Shown here one piece after another: positions 1-9,603 of a stretch of DNA of 42,450 nucleotides. The DNA comes from Nitrospinaceae bacterium (GTDB taxonomy: Bacteria > Nitrospinota > Nitrospinia > Nitrospinales > VA-1): positions 1 through 42,450 of the forward strand of contig JAJDAV010000038.1 in NCBI GenBank assembly GCA_029261695.1, read 5' to 3'. Made by a program: the position numbers and the translations under genes. Numbering within the stretch: the first letter of the stretch is position 1; the number at the start of each line of letters is the position of its first letter. Under the pieces are notes generated by a model, which saw only the letters and a program-made list of their open reading frames with translations, was not told the origin of the DNA and did not search any database.

Positions 1-31
1 CCCGGGGCTTTGACGTTGGGACACTGATAAT

Positions 32-1918
32 TCAACTTTGCTTCTCGTTTGGAAGCTTTGGATTGGAGACTTCTTGTTGTGACACAAGCTTCTTCACATC
101 ATCGGAAAGACTGACTGTCATCTGAGTGAACGGTATTACCAGATCGTTGTCATTACAAATTTGCACCAAGTATTTATTAACGTCCCATTTTAACGGGTAA
201 TAATCCTCCCCATACAAGCCATCTACTTTCACTAGGATAATAAGATTTAAAGAGCTGGCACCAGCACTTTCAAAGTTGACGTGTAAAGATGTGATGACTG
301 AAGGTTCTTTATTATAATAATATGTTAAATAATTTTTCAGTCCCTCTTCGAACATTTTGGGTAATTCATTGCAGACTCGAGATTGAGTGCCATAATCTAA
401 CCCAAAAGTAATGACGAGACGATAGCCCTGAGATAGGTTTCTTGGTTTTTGGGATAGGAAATCTGAGGTTGGATAATATTTCAATGACGCGTAATTGTAG
501 AGAGTCACTTGCTCCATGGTTTGTCTTTCTACTCGACCATAAGTTCCATCATCAAGAAAAATCCAATCTCCTTTTTGAGTGGGGAACCAAGATTCTGAGT
601 CAACCACAGGTCGAGAATGATGATCAATGAGTTCCCCAACAGGCATTCGTATCATTCCACCTTCAAGCTGATCGTTAATAAGCGTGGTATAAAGTCCAAT
701 TTCTTTTACATAAAATGGAACTCCCTTCCAGATCATGCGTTCCCCTTCTCTTACCGTTCCCAGGTTCATAATGATTCTTAATTCCTTTAAAAGACCGGGG
801 ATCAATTGCCGGGAAGTCCAGGCCAGAGCCATTATGATTAATATGGCGATGCTCAGTAGCAACCAATCATCCAATAAGTAAAGTGAGATTAAACTGGCGA
901 GAGCACAGACGATTACAATAGAAATATTGGCAACTGTTTTAACGAGTCTACGTAATTGCGGATTGAGTCTGTTAAAAATAAAGGGACGTTGATTTAAAGC
1001 TCCATAAACTCGGAGCAATCCCCACCAAAGCCCTAAAAATGTCATTGAGGCTATTAGTAGATTTTTGCCTCGTTCCTGAAAAAAATTACTCAGTGCTCTA
1101 CTTATCACCCCTAAAACAGATATTTGTTTGGTTTGAACTTGCGAAAGACTGCGCTCCGCCTCACTAAGTTTCAGCTTTAAAATTTCAGGATTATATTTTG
1201 ATTCAAGCTTGTTCAATTGCTTTCGATACGCTTGTAATACTTGCTGGTCAACGGGGTGCTTTGAATTTTGAGAATTCAATAATAGATTAATGCTGATGCC
1301 CGCTTCTTGATATTTGGCAATCTGTAGTTTTAAAAGGGTGATCCTGGCTTTGAGCTTGTCAATTCTGCGCGGCTTTTCTGAAATTTCGTGAACGGCCTGC
1401 AAAAGTGGCATGGTAAGCTCTTTCAATTCATCCAACCAATTCATTTCCGCTTCAGTATCTTTAAACAAGTCCTCTTTATTAATTCGGGAGGCAATAACTT
1501 CAAAATCCTTGTTTAGTTCCTTCCTTGCATTTCTTAATTCTTCAATTCTGTCCGTCGCTTCTTTATTTTGAGTTCCTGCTTTCAATGCCTCAAGCTCAGC
1601 TTTTATGGCTAATTTTCTATTAATAATTTGCAATAATTGATTTCTGATTGTTTGCAAATCAATCTCAGAAAGGACATATTGTCGGGAAGAGGTGGAGCTT
1701 TCTTGTGAAAAAGTGTTTGGAGGGGTAATCACTCCCAAAAGGGCCCCTAAAACGATCAACAAGCCCAAAAATTTCTTGCTAACACCTTTGGCAAGAGGAA
1801 AAGCTAAAGAGCAAATTCGAAATAAATTAATAAACATAACGAACAAGACAGATAAAGGTTGGTTTCTTGGTAAGACAAGTTTATTCTCGTCATTATATGC
1901 CCCAAACAACCGGATCAT
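32..1918 (-). CDS. MscS-like mechanosensitive channel with periplasmic coiled coil
   Basis: Probable small-conductance mechanosensitive channel of the inner membrane, releasing solutes on osmotic downshock. The 628 residues show a hydrophobic N-terminal segment (about 50-65), a charged coiled-coil region (about 80-260), three membrane segments (about 286-306, 325-348, 350-370), then the MscS middle beta region and an alpha/beta C-terminal domain ending in an IPFTQMTVSL stretch like the conserved IPFPQ end of the family. The beta region appears twice in tandem (about 387-437 and 446-497). The second copy, with GDWIFLDDGTYGRVE and a later PRNLS, matches the family pattern best. The start is uncertain: no clear ribosome site precedes 1918, and an internal ATG at 1837 would place the hydrophobic segment nearer the N-terminus. 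It is divergent from the dnaJ-like gene. The family call is firm; ion selectivity is unknown. Confidence 0.85.
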   Translation of the reverse strand: MIRLFGAYNDENKLVLPRNQPLSVLFVMFINLFRICSLAFPLAKGVSKKFLGLLIVLGALLGVITPPNTFSQESSTSSRQYVLSEIDLQTIRNQLLQIINRKLAIKAELEALKAGTQNKEATDRIEELRNARKELNKDFEVIASRINKEDLFKDTEAEMNWLDELKELTMPLLQAVHEISEKPRRIDKLKARITLLKLQIAKYQEAGISINLLLNSQNSKHPVDQQVLQAYRKQLNKLESKYNPEILKLKLSEAERSLSQVQTKQISVLGVISRALSNFFQERGKNLLIASMTFLGLWWGLLRVYGALNQRPFIFNRLNPQLRRLVKTVANISIVIVCALASLISLYLLDDWLLLSIAILIIMALAWTSRQLIPGLLKELRIIMNLGTVREGERMIWKGVPFYVKEIGLYTTLINDQLEGGMIRMPVGELIDHHSRPVVDSESWFPTQKGDWIFLDDGTYGRVERQTMEQVTLYNYASLKYYPTSDFLSQKPRNLSQGYRLVITFGLDYGTQSRVCNELPKMFEEGLKNYLTYYYNKEPSVITSLHVNFESAGASSLNLIILVKVDGLYGEDYYPLKWDVNKYLVQICNDNDLVIPFTQMTVSLSDDVKKLVSQQEVSNPKLPNEKQS

Positions 1919-2167
1919 TAATAAAAAACGTTATTAGGTGCATTTTTAATGCGCTGTTCGGGTTTGGTCAAAATCTATAACGGCAACCTCCTATATTGGA
2001 TATATCGCGTGTAAACCGAGATCATATATTGTGAAATATTAATAATTATTTTTATTAAAATCATTTCTGCCTGACTTTGAGGTGTTACTTTTTTCAATAC
2101 GAATTTTTTCTTTTTATTTCTTAATTCGACTCACTATTAATAATAATGCTGTGTAGGAAAGATTCAG

Positions 2168-3115
2168 ATGAGCAAAACCCCTTATGAAATTCTTGGTGTG
2201 AGTAATACAGCCACAGAAGATGAGATCAAGGCTGCATACCGCAAGCTTGCAAAAAAACATCATCCAGATCTAAATCCAGATGATAAAAATGCTGAAAATA
2301 AATTTAAGGATATCTCTGCAGCACATGACTTCTTGAAGGATCAGAAAAAGCGTGCGTCCTATGATCGTGGAGAAATAGATGCAGAAGGCAAACCAAAAGG
2401 GTCAGGAAAAAGTCAAACAGGTGATCAGAGTAACAGGCAATATTACCGAGACTATGCAGGAGGGCCAGGTGGAGAGCGGTATTATTCTTCTGCAAACAAC
2501 ATCAATCCAGAAGACCTTGAAGGGATTTTTGGGTCCATGTTTGGTGGCGGGAAATCTGGAACCAATTTTGAGGACCTTTTCCAGCAACAACAAAGTGCGG
2601 ATGTCCATTACAGCCTTAATATTGAGTTCATGGAAGCCGCCCTTGGTGCAAAAAAACAAGTCACTATGCCCGACGGAAAAACTCTAAAGATTGGTATTCC
2701 AGAAGGCGTACGAGAAGGGCAAAAGCTCCGTCTGAAAGGGCAGGGTAAAAAAATGAAGGATGGACGTCAGGGTGATGCTTATGTCGAAGTTCATATGTCA
2801 CCACATAAATTATTTGTGCGTAAATTGAAAGATGTTTTTTCAGAGGTCCCTATTGGCATCAATGAAGCTATTCTGGGAGATACCATTGAAGTGGAAACTA
2901 TTCACGGTTCGGTAAATGTAAAAATCCCTAAATCTACCGATTCTGGAAAAAGATTCAGATTGAAAGGTAAAGGAATTAAGGGTGGAAATCATTATGTGGA
3001 TGTGAAAATTGTGATCCCGAATGAGGTGGACGAGGATCTAGAAAAAGCTTTAAAGGACTGGGCGGAAAAACACGATTATAACCCACGCGAAGAAAAAAGA
3101 AAGGAGAACGCATGA
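2168..3115 (+). CDS. cbpA: CbpA-type DnaJ co-chaperone
   Basis: Hsp40 co-chaperone that stimulates DnaK. The N-terminal J domain (about residues 4-66) carries the HPD tripeptide at 32-34. A Gly/Phe-rich linker follows (about 95-140, with FGSMFGGG), then the two C-terminal substrate-binding beta domains. The four CxxCxGxG zinc repeats of classical DnaJ are absent, which together with the 315-residue length fits CbpA (class B). GGAAAG lies upstream of the ATG at a workable distance. The stop overlaps the next start in ATGA, and that next gene resembles the CbpA modulator CbpM, which supports the CbpA assignment. The DNA-binding activity known for E. coli CbpA is not shown by the sequence alone. 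Confidence 0.92.
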   Translation: MSKTPYEILGVSNTATEDEIKAAYRKLAKKHHPDLNPDDKNAENKFKDISAAHDFLKDQKKRASYDRGEIDAEGKPKGSGKSQTGDQSNRQYYRDYAGGPGGERYYSSANNINPEDLEGIFGSMFGGGKSGTNFEDLFQQQQSADVHYSLNIEFMEAALGAKKQVTMPDGKTLKIGIPEGVREGQKLRLKGQGKKMKDGRQGDAYVEVHMSPHKLFVRKLKDVFSEVPIGINEAILGDTIEVETIHGSVNVKIPKSTDSGKRFRLKGKGIKGGNHYVDVKIVIPNEVDEDLEKALKDWAEKHDYNPREEKRKENA

Positions 3116-3447
3116 GGAGAATTGATGAGGTTTTAGCAGAAATCGATCATTTTTCAGATCGTGCTATTCTAGAAGATTTTATTGCGCGTGGTTGGGTGTG
3201 CCCCTTGCGTGATCAAATAGATTATGTTTTTGAGGAGGTTGACATATCACGCATAAGACTTGTATGCGAACTGCATATTGATATGAATTTCGGATTTGAG
3301 ACGGTTGATATAATCCTTTCTTTAGTGGATCAGCTTTACGAAAGCAGGGCTCGTTTTGACAAACTTGCAAAAGCATTGAATGAGCAGCCGGAAGATGTGC
3401 GTAATGCGGTATTAAAATCTTTTAAGGGAAATACCCCTTCAAATTAA
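3112..3447 (+). CDS. cbpM: CbpM-like modulator of CbpA
   Basis: Small (111 residue) mostly helical protein whose start overlaps the cbpA stop by four bases (ATGA), so the two are probably translationally coupled. In enterobacteria CbpM binds the J domain of CbpA and blocks its co-chaperone activity. The [13 protein letters not shown] stretch followed by an acidic, helical core with [15 protein letters not shown] resembles the MerR-like fold of the CbpM/YccV-type modulators. The assignment rests on this resemblance, on size and on gene order. An unrelated small regulator is possible but less likely. Confidence 0.75.
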   Translation: MRRIDEVLAEIDHFSDRAILEDFIARGWVCPLRDQIDYVFEEVDISRIRLVCELHIDMNFGFETVDIILSLVDQLYESRARFDKLAKALNEQPEDVRNAVLKSFKGNTPSN

Positions 3448-3578
3448 GTGCTATTTTTTTTGGGCATGTAAGTCTTTCTATTCTGCGGAAGTATTTTCCC
3501 ACCTCAAAGATTAATGAAACTTTTAATAAGTTGTTACTTTCGTTGTCTTATAGTGAATACATTTATTAATAAATTATC

Positions 3579-4823
3579 TTGGATAAAAAATTGAAAATTG
3601 TTCTGGCTCCAATATTTGCTCTTTTGCTTTCTGTGGTATTTCTCCTTACGGGTAACGGCCTGCAAGGGATTCTTACTCCCATAAGAGCAAACTTGGAAGG
3701 ATTTCCTGCTATGGCCCTTGGCATGTTAGGTTCTGCTTATTTTGTAGGCTTCGTATTGGGCTGTTTGGTTTGCCCTTATGTCGTTAAGAGGGTTGGTCAT
3801 ATTCGTTCATTTGCAGTACTTGCGGCAATTGGGTCTGCAACGATACTTCTCCAATCTCAATTTGTCGATCTGATGGTTTGGGGAGCTATGCGAGTAATGA
3901 TGGGGTTTTGTTTCGCCGGTCTAACTATGGTTATTGAAAGCTGGCTTAATGATAAAACCAATAATGAGACTCGCGGTCGGGTTTTATCGGTTTACACGGT
4001 GATAAACTTGACAGTAATTACATTAGGCCAATTGATGATGAACTTGGCTTCTCCATCTCAGGCCACTCTTTTTATTTTTGTATCTATACTGTTTTCGATT
4101 TCCATACTTCCTGTTGCCTTAACAGAATCGATGGCACCTCCTCCGATTTTGACCGTCAAGATAAGACCTCATTGGTTGCTCAATGCTTCCATTATGGGAT
4201 GTGCAGGTTGTTTTAGTGTCGGACTGGCAAACGGAGCTTTTTGGACGCTCGCACCAGTATTTGCGCAAGAAAGTGGAATGTCAATTAAATCGGTAGCTAT
4301 TTTTATGAGTGTCGCTGTAATGGGAGGAGCACTATCACAATGGCCTTTGGGGAAATTTTCTGACACGATGGATCGGCGCAAGGTTATTGGTTTTTGTTGT
4401 TTGTTAGCAGCCTCTATGGGGCTGGGATTGGTCTTTATACATGGACATTCTGTAACCGGCATGTGGATTTTAATTTTTTTATTTGGTGCATTTACATTTC
4501 CTCTTTACTCCTTAAGTGTTGCTCATGCAAATGACTCAGTAAATCGAGAAGATTTTGTGGAGGTTAGCAGTGGGTTGCTTTTAATTTTTGGAGTTGGCGC
4601 AATACTAGGGCCACTTTTTGCATCAAAGCTTATTCAAAGTTTTGGCCAACCCATGCTGTTTTTATTTACCGCAATCGTGCATGGTTTTACTGGTATTTTC
4701 TCATACTATCGAATTACCAAGCGAGAACAGGCTCCAATAGAAGAACGGGAAAGTTTTGTTTCCATCCCGCAAACTTCACCCGAATTGAATTTACTGGACC
4801 CACGATCCAAAGAGCAGTCATAG
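3579..4823 (+). CDS. MFS transporter, YcaD-like
   Basis: Inner-membrane major facilitator superfamily transporter of 414 residues with about twelve hydrophobic helices in two sixfold halves. The A-like loop motif is recognisable (GCLVCPYVVKRVGHIRS, about residues 60-76), as is a second-half equivalent (GKFSDTMDRRKVIG). The overall pattern, including VIESWLNDKTNNETRGRVLS, resembles the YcaD-like branch, whose substrates are not known. The start is TTG; no earlier in-frame start is evident and the first helix begins directly after it. Only 15 bases separate it from the downstream antiporter gene, so they are probably co-transcribed. Confidence 0.85.
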   Translation: MDKKLKIVLAPIFALLLSVVFLLTGNGLQGILTPIRANLEGFPAMALGMLGSAYFVGFVLGCLVCPYVVKRVGHIRSFAVLAAIGSATILLQSQFVDLMVWGAMRVMMGFCFAGLTMVIESWLNDKTNNETRGRVLSVYTVINLTVITLGQLMMNLASPSQATLFIFVSILFSISILPVALTESMAPPPILTVKIRPHWLLNASIMGCAGCFSVGLANGAFWTLAPVFAQESGMSIKSVAIFMSVAVMGGALSQWPLGKFSDTMDRRKVIGFCCLLAASMGLGLVFIHGHSVTGMWILIFLFGAFTFPLYSLSVAHANDSVNREDFVEVSSGLLLIFGVGAILGPLFASKLIQSFGQPMLFLFTAIVHGFTGIFSYYRITKREQAPIEERESFVSIPQTSPELNLLDPRSKEQS

Positions 4824-4838
4824 GGAGACTATAGAAAA

Positions 4839-6011
4839 ATGCATGGAGTAACAGATTCCATTGAATTTCAGATGAGCCTTTTGCTTTTTACAGCACTTGG
4901 AGGTTATCAAATTGCAGCTAGGATTGCTCAACCTGCTGTTGTCGGAGTCATGTTGGCCGGCATAGTTATCGGCCCCAGTGTTCTAGGTTGGGTGATGTAC
5001 ACCGACTTTGTAAAAAGCATTGCTCACTTGGGAGCTATTATTCTTCTCTTTGTTATTGGATTAGAGTTTAAGTTAAAAACAATCAGCAACTGGAGATATG
5101 GCGTTATCGGGCTTTTTGGGGTTTTAGTCCCTTGGATATGCGGGTATCTTCTTGCTCAATATTTTGGGTTCGAACCTAAAAAAGCCATCATAGTTGGAGT
5201 CGCTCTAACTGCCACGAGCATTGCAATTACTGCCGATGTATTTCGAGAAATGGGAAAGCTTAAGACTGAAGCGGCTAAGGCAATCATTGGTGCTGCGATC
5301 ATTGATGATGTTTTGGCACTTTTGGCCCTCGCCGTTTCTCAACAAATGGCGTCATCAACAATATCAGGTGGTCTCATAATTATGATGGTGATTAAGGCCG
5401 TTATATTCCTTGCCGCCGGAGCTTATTTTGGGCGAGTATTTATTTCTAAATTTGTTGCAAAAATGAGTGCTTCGAATAAATCCACTCAATTCCCGGAGTT
5501 TCTATTTATTTTCACCATGATGATGGCCTTCTTTTATGCCATGTGCGCAGAATTGATGGGCCTTTCTGCCATTGTGGGAGCTTTTGTGGCTGGCGTGTCT
5601 TTTGAGGGTGTTACCCCAAAAATTCGCAAGCATCTTAAAATAGGAACTGAACACCTAAGAATAATTTTTGGATCTATCTTTTTCATTTCATTGGGAATTT
5701 TAGCAGACGTGAAAGCCTTTACCTTTGACACAATTGGGTTTTTATTGGCATTAACGGTAACAGCGATACTGACAAAACTAATCGGTTGTGGGCTTCCTGC
5801 CAAACTATTGGGCATGAACAACCAAAATTCTTTCGTTGTAGGTTTGGGTATGGTTCCTCGCGGTGAGGTGGCGATGATCATTGCACTCCTTGCTCTCAAT
5901 GAAAAAATTATTGAACAACCCATTTACGTCGCACTAGTGATGATGAGTTTGCTGGCAACTTTGATTGTCCCTCTTATTCTTAAAAATTGGGTTTATGCCA
6001 AAGAACAATGA
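4839..6011 (+). CDS. Kef/CPA2-type cation:proton antiporter
   Basis: Inner-membrane sodium/potassium:proton exchanger of the CPA2 family. The 390 residues form roughly 12-13 membrane helices, with the family's unwound-helix region (ALTATSIAIT, about 126-135) and the following IIGAAIIDDVLALL segment, whose paired aspartates are the expected ion and proton site. There is no C-terminal RCK/TrkA-N domain, so this is a membrane-only form rather than full-length KefB/KefC. GGAG precedes the ATG. The 3' end overlaps the next gene by 17 bases. Substrate ion cannot be told from sequence. Confidence 0.88.
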   Translation: MHGVTDSIEFQMSLLLFTALGGYQIAARIAQPAVVGVMLAGIVIGPSVLGWVMYTDFVKSIAHLGAIILLFVIGLEFKLKTISNWRYGVIGLFGVLVPWICGYLLAQYFGFEPKKAIIVGVALTATSIAITADVFREMGKLKTEAAKAIIGAAIIDDVLALLALAVSQQMASSTISGGLIIMMVIKAVIFLAAGAYFGRVFISKFVAKMSASNKSTQFPEFLFIFTMMMAFFYAMCAELMGLSAIVGAFVAGVSFEGVTPKIRKHLKIGTEHLRIIFGSIFFISLGILADVKAFTFDTIGFLLALTVTAILTKLIGCGLPAKLLGMNNQNSFVVGLGMVPRGEVAMIIALLALNEKIIEQPIYVALVMMSLLATLIVPLILKNWVYAKEQ

Positions 6012-7230
6012 ATTGAAGACCCCGCAAGCAAATAAGAACACTGCCGCCACCCAAACAGGAGTTAAAAATAGTTTGCATCCCGAAGGCCAAAATCAACGTA
6101 ACAATCTATTGCATGAATTAATCGATCTATCTTCAGATATATTTTTCAAAATTGATTTGAATGGTTTTCTGGATTACCTGTCTCCTTCCGCTGAAAACTT
6201 AATAATAGGGGGAAAGGAAAAGTGGAATAAGGATAGTAAATCCTTTTTGACCGACAACCCAATCAACAAAGAATCCCTTGATAAAATATTATTGCAAGTG
6301 CAACAAGGACAACTCGTAACTCCCTGCAGATTAGAAATTCACGGCAAAGAAGGGAATAAGGTTACATTGGAAATAAATGGAAAACCTATTTATGAGAAAA
6401 AAAAGGTTGTAGCTTATGCAGGCTTGGGTTGTGATGTTTCTAATTTACTAGAAGCAGAAAAATCCCTAGAGACACAAAAAAAACAGACTCAAAGAGAACT
6501 GGAATTAGCAGCCCATGTTCATTCCACCTTAATACCCCCCAATCTTGAAAATGACCGGGTTAGCATTGCTATTAACTACCTTCCTGTTTCTGGAGTCGGA
6601 GGAGATTATACAAACTACAAACTATTAAGCGATGGGAACATTATTTTTATTATTGGTGATGTAACAGGGCATGGCGTTCCAGCCGCTTTATTGGTGAACC
6701 GACTGGACTCTGAATTTGAACGGTTGGCGAAGGGAAAACCTCAACCAGGCAAACTTCTCAATAGGTTTAACAATTTCATCAAGGAAAACTTCGATGGAAC
6801 TCGAATGTTTTTAAGTGCCTTTTGTGGGCTCATTAATTTCACAACGATGAAATTCACCTACTCCAATTATGGGCACCCACCTCAATTTCTGTTTCAAGCT
6901 AGCAACTCCAATATCTTAAGTCTACCAGCGCAAACCCATTTAGTGGGGCTTTCTCATCAGAAATCAAATATAAACTTCGAGAGTATTTTAGATATCGAGT
7001 CAGGAGATCGAATTTTTTGTTACACAGATGGAGTGGTTGAAGCAGACCAGTCCGATTTCGAAATGTTTGGTTACGAAAGATTAAAAGATTTTATCGTTAA
7101 AAATCAGCAATTATCTATTACTGATTTCAATGAAGGACTGATTGGAGAAGTAATGGATTTCAGCTCAAATAAACTGGATGACGATACTTGTATTTTGAGC
7201 ATAGATATAAAGAATCCACAACACCCTTAA
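5995..7230 (+). CDS. PAS-SpoIIE (RsbU-like) protein phosphatase
   Basis: Predicted cytosolic PP2C-type serine phosphatase controlled by a PAS sensor. From the ATG at 5995 the protein has 411 residues. A PAS domain lies at about 30-140 (ELIDLSSDIFFKIDLNG at its start), a short helical linker follows, then the SpoIIE/PP2C domain from about 180 with metal-site motifs GVGGDYTNY, GDVTGHGVPAALL, YTDGVVEA and DDDTCIL. Such enzymes usually dephosphorylate anti-sigma antagonists in partner-switching pathways. No antagonist or kinase is visible nearby. A longer frame from a TTG at 5965 exists, but it would encode the tail of the antiporter gene in another frame, so the ATG is preferred. It overlaps the antiporter gene and probably ends that operon. 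Confidence 0.88.
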   Translation: MPKNNELKTPQANKNTAATQTGVKNSLHPEGQNQRNNLLHELIDLSSDIFFKIDLNGFLDYLSPSAENLIIGGKEKWNKDSKSFLTDNPINKESLDKILLQVQQGQLVTPCRLEIHGKEGNKVTLEINGKPIYEKKKVVAYAGLGCDVSNLLEAEKSLETQKKQTQRELELAAHVHSTLIPPNLENDRVSIAINYLPVSGVGGDYTNYKLLSDGNIIFIIGDVTGHGVPAALLVNRLDSEFERLAKGKPQPGKLLNRFNNFIKENFDGTRMFLSAFCGLINFTTMKFTYSNYGHPPQFLFQASNSNILSLPAQTHLVGLSHQKSNINFESILDIESGDRIFCYTDGVVEADQSDFEMFGYERLKDFIVKNQQLSITDFNEGLIGEVMDFSSNKLDDDTCILSIDIKNPQHP

Positions 7231-7264
7231 ATGTTTCCCCCTGTTTCTACTCCCCTTAACCCGT

Positions 7265-7651
7265 TTAAAACTGGAACCGGAAAATGGTTGCAGGTTTGGA
7301 GTCGAAATCTCTACCCTTTCTCGAATAGGGGTCCCAATCGTCTGCTTCTTTCTCTGGGTTGTAGTAATAAGGCTTGAAACGTTTGTCTTCGAACCTACCC
7401 CTTTTTTTATTTTCTTTGGTCAGAGGGTCTTCCGCACGCCAGGATTGCTTCGGTTGCTCAGGCTCTCTCCATTCTCTTAAAGGATCGTAGAGCTCATCTG
7501 AAAGGGGGGCTCTTCGGTCATTATTAAGTTTGGGTGCTTGGGGAGCAGCTAAAACGGTCACGCTAACCCAAAACGATAAAAAAATTATCGTTAGAGCTAC
7601 TAAAGAAAAGTTATTATCTTTCGTGTTTACGGTAAATACTTCTTGCGCCAT
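7265..7651 (-). CDS. Small secreted protein, unknown function
   Basis: I do not recognise this 128-residue protein. It has a hydrophobic segment (about 17-34) ending in LAAPQ, consistent with a signal peptide with a long N-region. The mature part is very polar, rich in Arg, Asp, Pro and Tyr, without cysteines, and ends in FRFQF. The only plausible ATG lies 25 bases inside the 3' end of the upstream solute-binding protein gene, which suggests translational coupling. No later in-frame start would keep the signal segment. It converges with the phosphatase gene with a gap of 34 bases. An envelope protein working with the binding protein is possible, but this is a guess from position only. Confidence 0.6.
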   Translation of the reverse strand: MAQEVFTVNTKDNNFSLVALTIIFLSFWVSVTVLAAPQAPKLNNDRRAPLSDELYDPLREWREPEQPKQSWRAEDPLTKENKKRGRFEDKRFKPYYYNPEKEADDWDPYSRKGRDFDSKPATIFRFQF

Positions 7652-8451
7652 TTTAATGATTTAAACCAATAGTCGTGGGTTGATATCAGCCAGGTATCGC
7701 TTTCTCTGGCAATAATCCAGGAATTGAGAAAATTTAAGAAATCCGGATCACCTTTTTGAACAGCAAAACCTGCCTTTGTAATTAGTAACGGTATACTCAA
7801 AGGCAGATCAATTTTGTCTGGATGTTCTAATGCAATAAATTGTGGAATGGGTTTGGATTCCATATAAACGTGAACTTTCCCGGAAACAAGATCGTCCCCC
7901 ACCTCTTTTGAGGTTTTATATTTTACTATTGAGGCGTTCTCAAAAAGCTGCTTGGCTAACTCTTCCGATACAGTTTCTGCTACCACACCTATTTTGACCT
8001 TTTCCTGGTTCAACTCCTCCAGCCCACTTACGTCTTTTGTTAAAAAGAGGTTAGTCGCGATATTGATGCCAGCTGTTGCGTAAGGTTGGCTGAAGTTTAT
8101 TTTCAGTGCCCGTTGAGGAGTGATAGCCATTCCTGAAATAATGATATCAATTTCCCCGCCCATGAGTGCAGGCATCAGTTTATCCCAATCATGAGAAATG
8201 AATTTCGGAGTCAGATTCATATCTTTTGCCAGCTTGGTAGCAACATCGATCTCAAAACCTGCCAGAGTTCCTTTTTTATCTTTAAAAACCCATGGAGTGA
8301 AATGAGCAACTCCAATTCGGAGAGTTCCCGATTTTAGTAGGCCTTGGAATTTTGAAGAGGGAAGCGACTCAGCTGAAGAGGCGGATTGGCAAAAGACCGC
8401 CACAAGAAAAACAACAAAACTATAAATTGCCAGATTTTTTTTTATACCCAT
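7627..8451 (-). CDS. Periplasmic amino-acid-type solute-binding protein
   Basis: Member of the bacterial extracellular solute-binding family 3 (PF00497). An N-terminal signal peptide runs to about residue 27 (ending ASSAES). The mature part shows LRIGVAHFTPWVFKD, GFEIDVATKLAKDM and GGEIDIIISGMAITPQR, the usual order for ligand-gripping lobe 1, followed by the lobe 2 crossover. Length (274) is normal. No ABC permease or ATPase gene accompanies it, so it may serve a distant transporter or act as a sensor. Its end overlaps a small secreted protein gene on the same strand. The ligand cannot be deduced. Confidence 0.87.
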   Translation of the reverse strand: MGIKKNLAIYSFVVFLVAVFCQSASSAESLPSSKFQGLLKSGTLRIGVAHFTPWVFKDKKGTLAGFEIDVATKLAKDMNLTPKFISHDWDKLMPALMGGEIDIIISGMAITPQRALKINFSQPYATAGINIATNLFLTKDVSGLEELNQEKVKIGVVAETVSEELAKQLFENASIVKYKTSKEVGDDLVSGKVHVYMESKPIPQFIALEHPDKIDLPLSIPLLITKAGFAVQKGDPDFLNFLNSWIIARESDTWLISTHDYWFKSLKWRKKYLP

Positions 8452-8524
8452 AATAGAACTTTCAATTTAAAAAAAAGTTAAAGAAATAATATGCTCAAAG
8501 TAGTTTTCTTGATCGTTATGATTC

Positions 8525-9574
8525 TTAATTAGATGTATTCATTTTTTTATCATGTATCATGAGCCATACTTTCGCCCGATCCTGAGCATTGGTAATTAGT
8601 TCAGGAGTCATTTTTTCTTCGATCAGATCTCTTTTAATTATTGCATCCTTATGCCCATTTGCCCCTGCAATGTTCCACCATTTGTGGGCTTCAATATAAT
8701 CTTTTTCTACGCCCTGCCCCGTAACATATCTATTCCCCAAATTGTATTGCGCACTGGCATATCCCTGCTCTGCTGCCGCTCGAAACAATTTTACAGCTTC
8801 TTGATAATCCTTAATAACTCCTCCATTACCCTTTAAATATATCAACCCGAGATTGTTCAGTGCTACTTTATATCTTTGGGCCGCCGATTTTCTAAACCAT
8901 TTAATCGCCTCTCTGTAGTCTTGTGTTACTCCATAACCATTCAAATACATCAATCCGAGATTATTCTGAGCCACAGCATGCCCTTGTTCGGCCGATAACC
9001 TGTACCATTTCTCGGCCTCCGGGTAGGCTTTAACGTTTTCCTTATTATCATCGTAAATATATCCGAGACTAAATTGAGCTTCGGCATATCCCTGTTTCGC
9101 CGAAAGTTTGTACCAATGTATTGCTTCCTTGAAATTTTTCCTGACTCCTTTACCGTGGTAATACATCGACCCTAAAAGAAACTGCGCCTTTGCATTTCCC
9201 TGTTCCACAGCCAATTCATACCATTTGATCGCTTTTTTATAATCTTGATTAACCCCTGAACCAAGGTCATACATTGAGCCAAGAAATACCTGAGCCAAAA
9301 CATTACCCTGCTTAGCCGACTTCAAGAGCCATTTGATTGCTTCATCGTAGTCCGGGTCTTCTTCGTTACTGTAAATTACTCCAAGGCTATATTGAGCCTG
9401 ATCATTACCTTGCTTGGCAAATGGCTTCAGTTTTTCCAATGCAGTGATGTAATCACCACGCTTAAAAGCACTTATTCCATCGTGATAGCTATCTGCAAAC
9501 GCAGGTAATGTCAAAAGCAGCATTCCAAGAACTACAGGAATAATCTGCTTACATTGTTTAATGACTCTTCTCAT
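8525..9574 (-). CDS. Sel1-like repeat protein, exported
   Basis: Probably periplasmic or surface-anchored scaffold of about eight Sel1-like (SLR) repeats, each near 36 residues with the AQxxLGxxYxxGxGVxxDYxxAxxWxxxAAxQG pattern. From the ATG at 9574 the protein has 349 residues, beginning MRRVIKQCKQ and a hydrophobic stretch ending LPAFADS, a convincing signal peptide. An upstream start at 9643 would add 23 residues in front of that signal and overlap the cytochrome gene, so it is not chosen. Repeats run to about residue 325 and a short helical tail follows. It lies 29 bases downstream of cytochrome gene B on the same strand and may be co-transcribed. SLR proteins mediate protein contacts; the partner here is unknown. 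Confidence 0.82.
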   Translation of the reverse strand: MRRVIKQCKQIIPVVLGMLLLTLPAFADSYHDGISAFKRGDYITALEKLKPFAKQGNDQAQYSLGVIYSNEEDPDYDEAIKWLLKSAKQGNVLAQVFLGSMYDLGSGVNQDYKKAIKWYELAVEQGNAKAQFLLGSMYYHGKGVRKNFKEAIHWYKLSAKQGYAEAQFSLGYIYDDNKENVKAYPEAEKWYRLSAEQGHAVAQNNLGLMYLNGYGVTQDYREAIKWFRKSAAQRYKVALNNLGLIYLKGNGGVIKDYQEAVKLFRAAAEQGYASAQYNLGNRYVTGQGVEKDYIEAHKWWNIAGANGHKDAIIKRDLIEEKMTPELITNAQDRAKVWLMIHDKKMNTSN

Positions 9575-9603
9575 AATTTGGTAGCTACAGGAATTTCTGA
9601 AAG

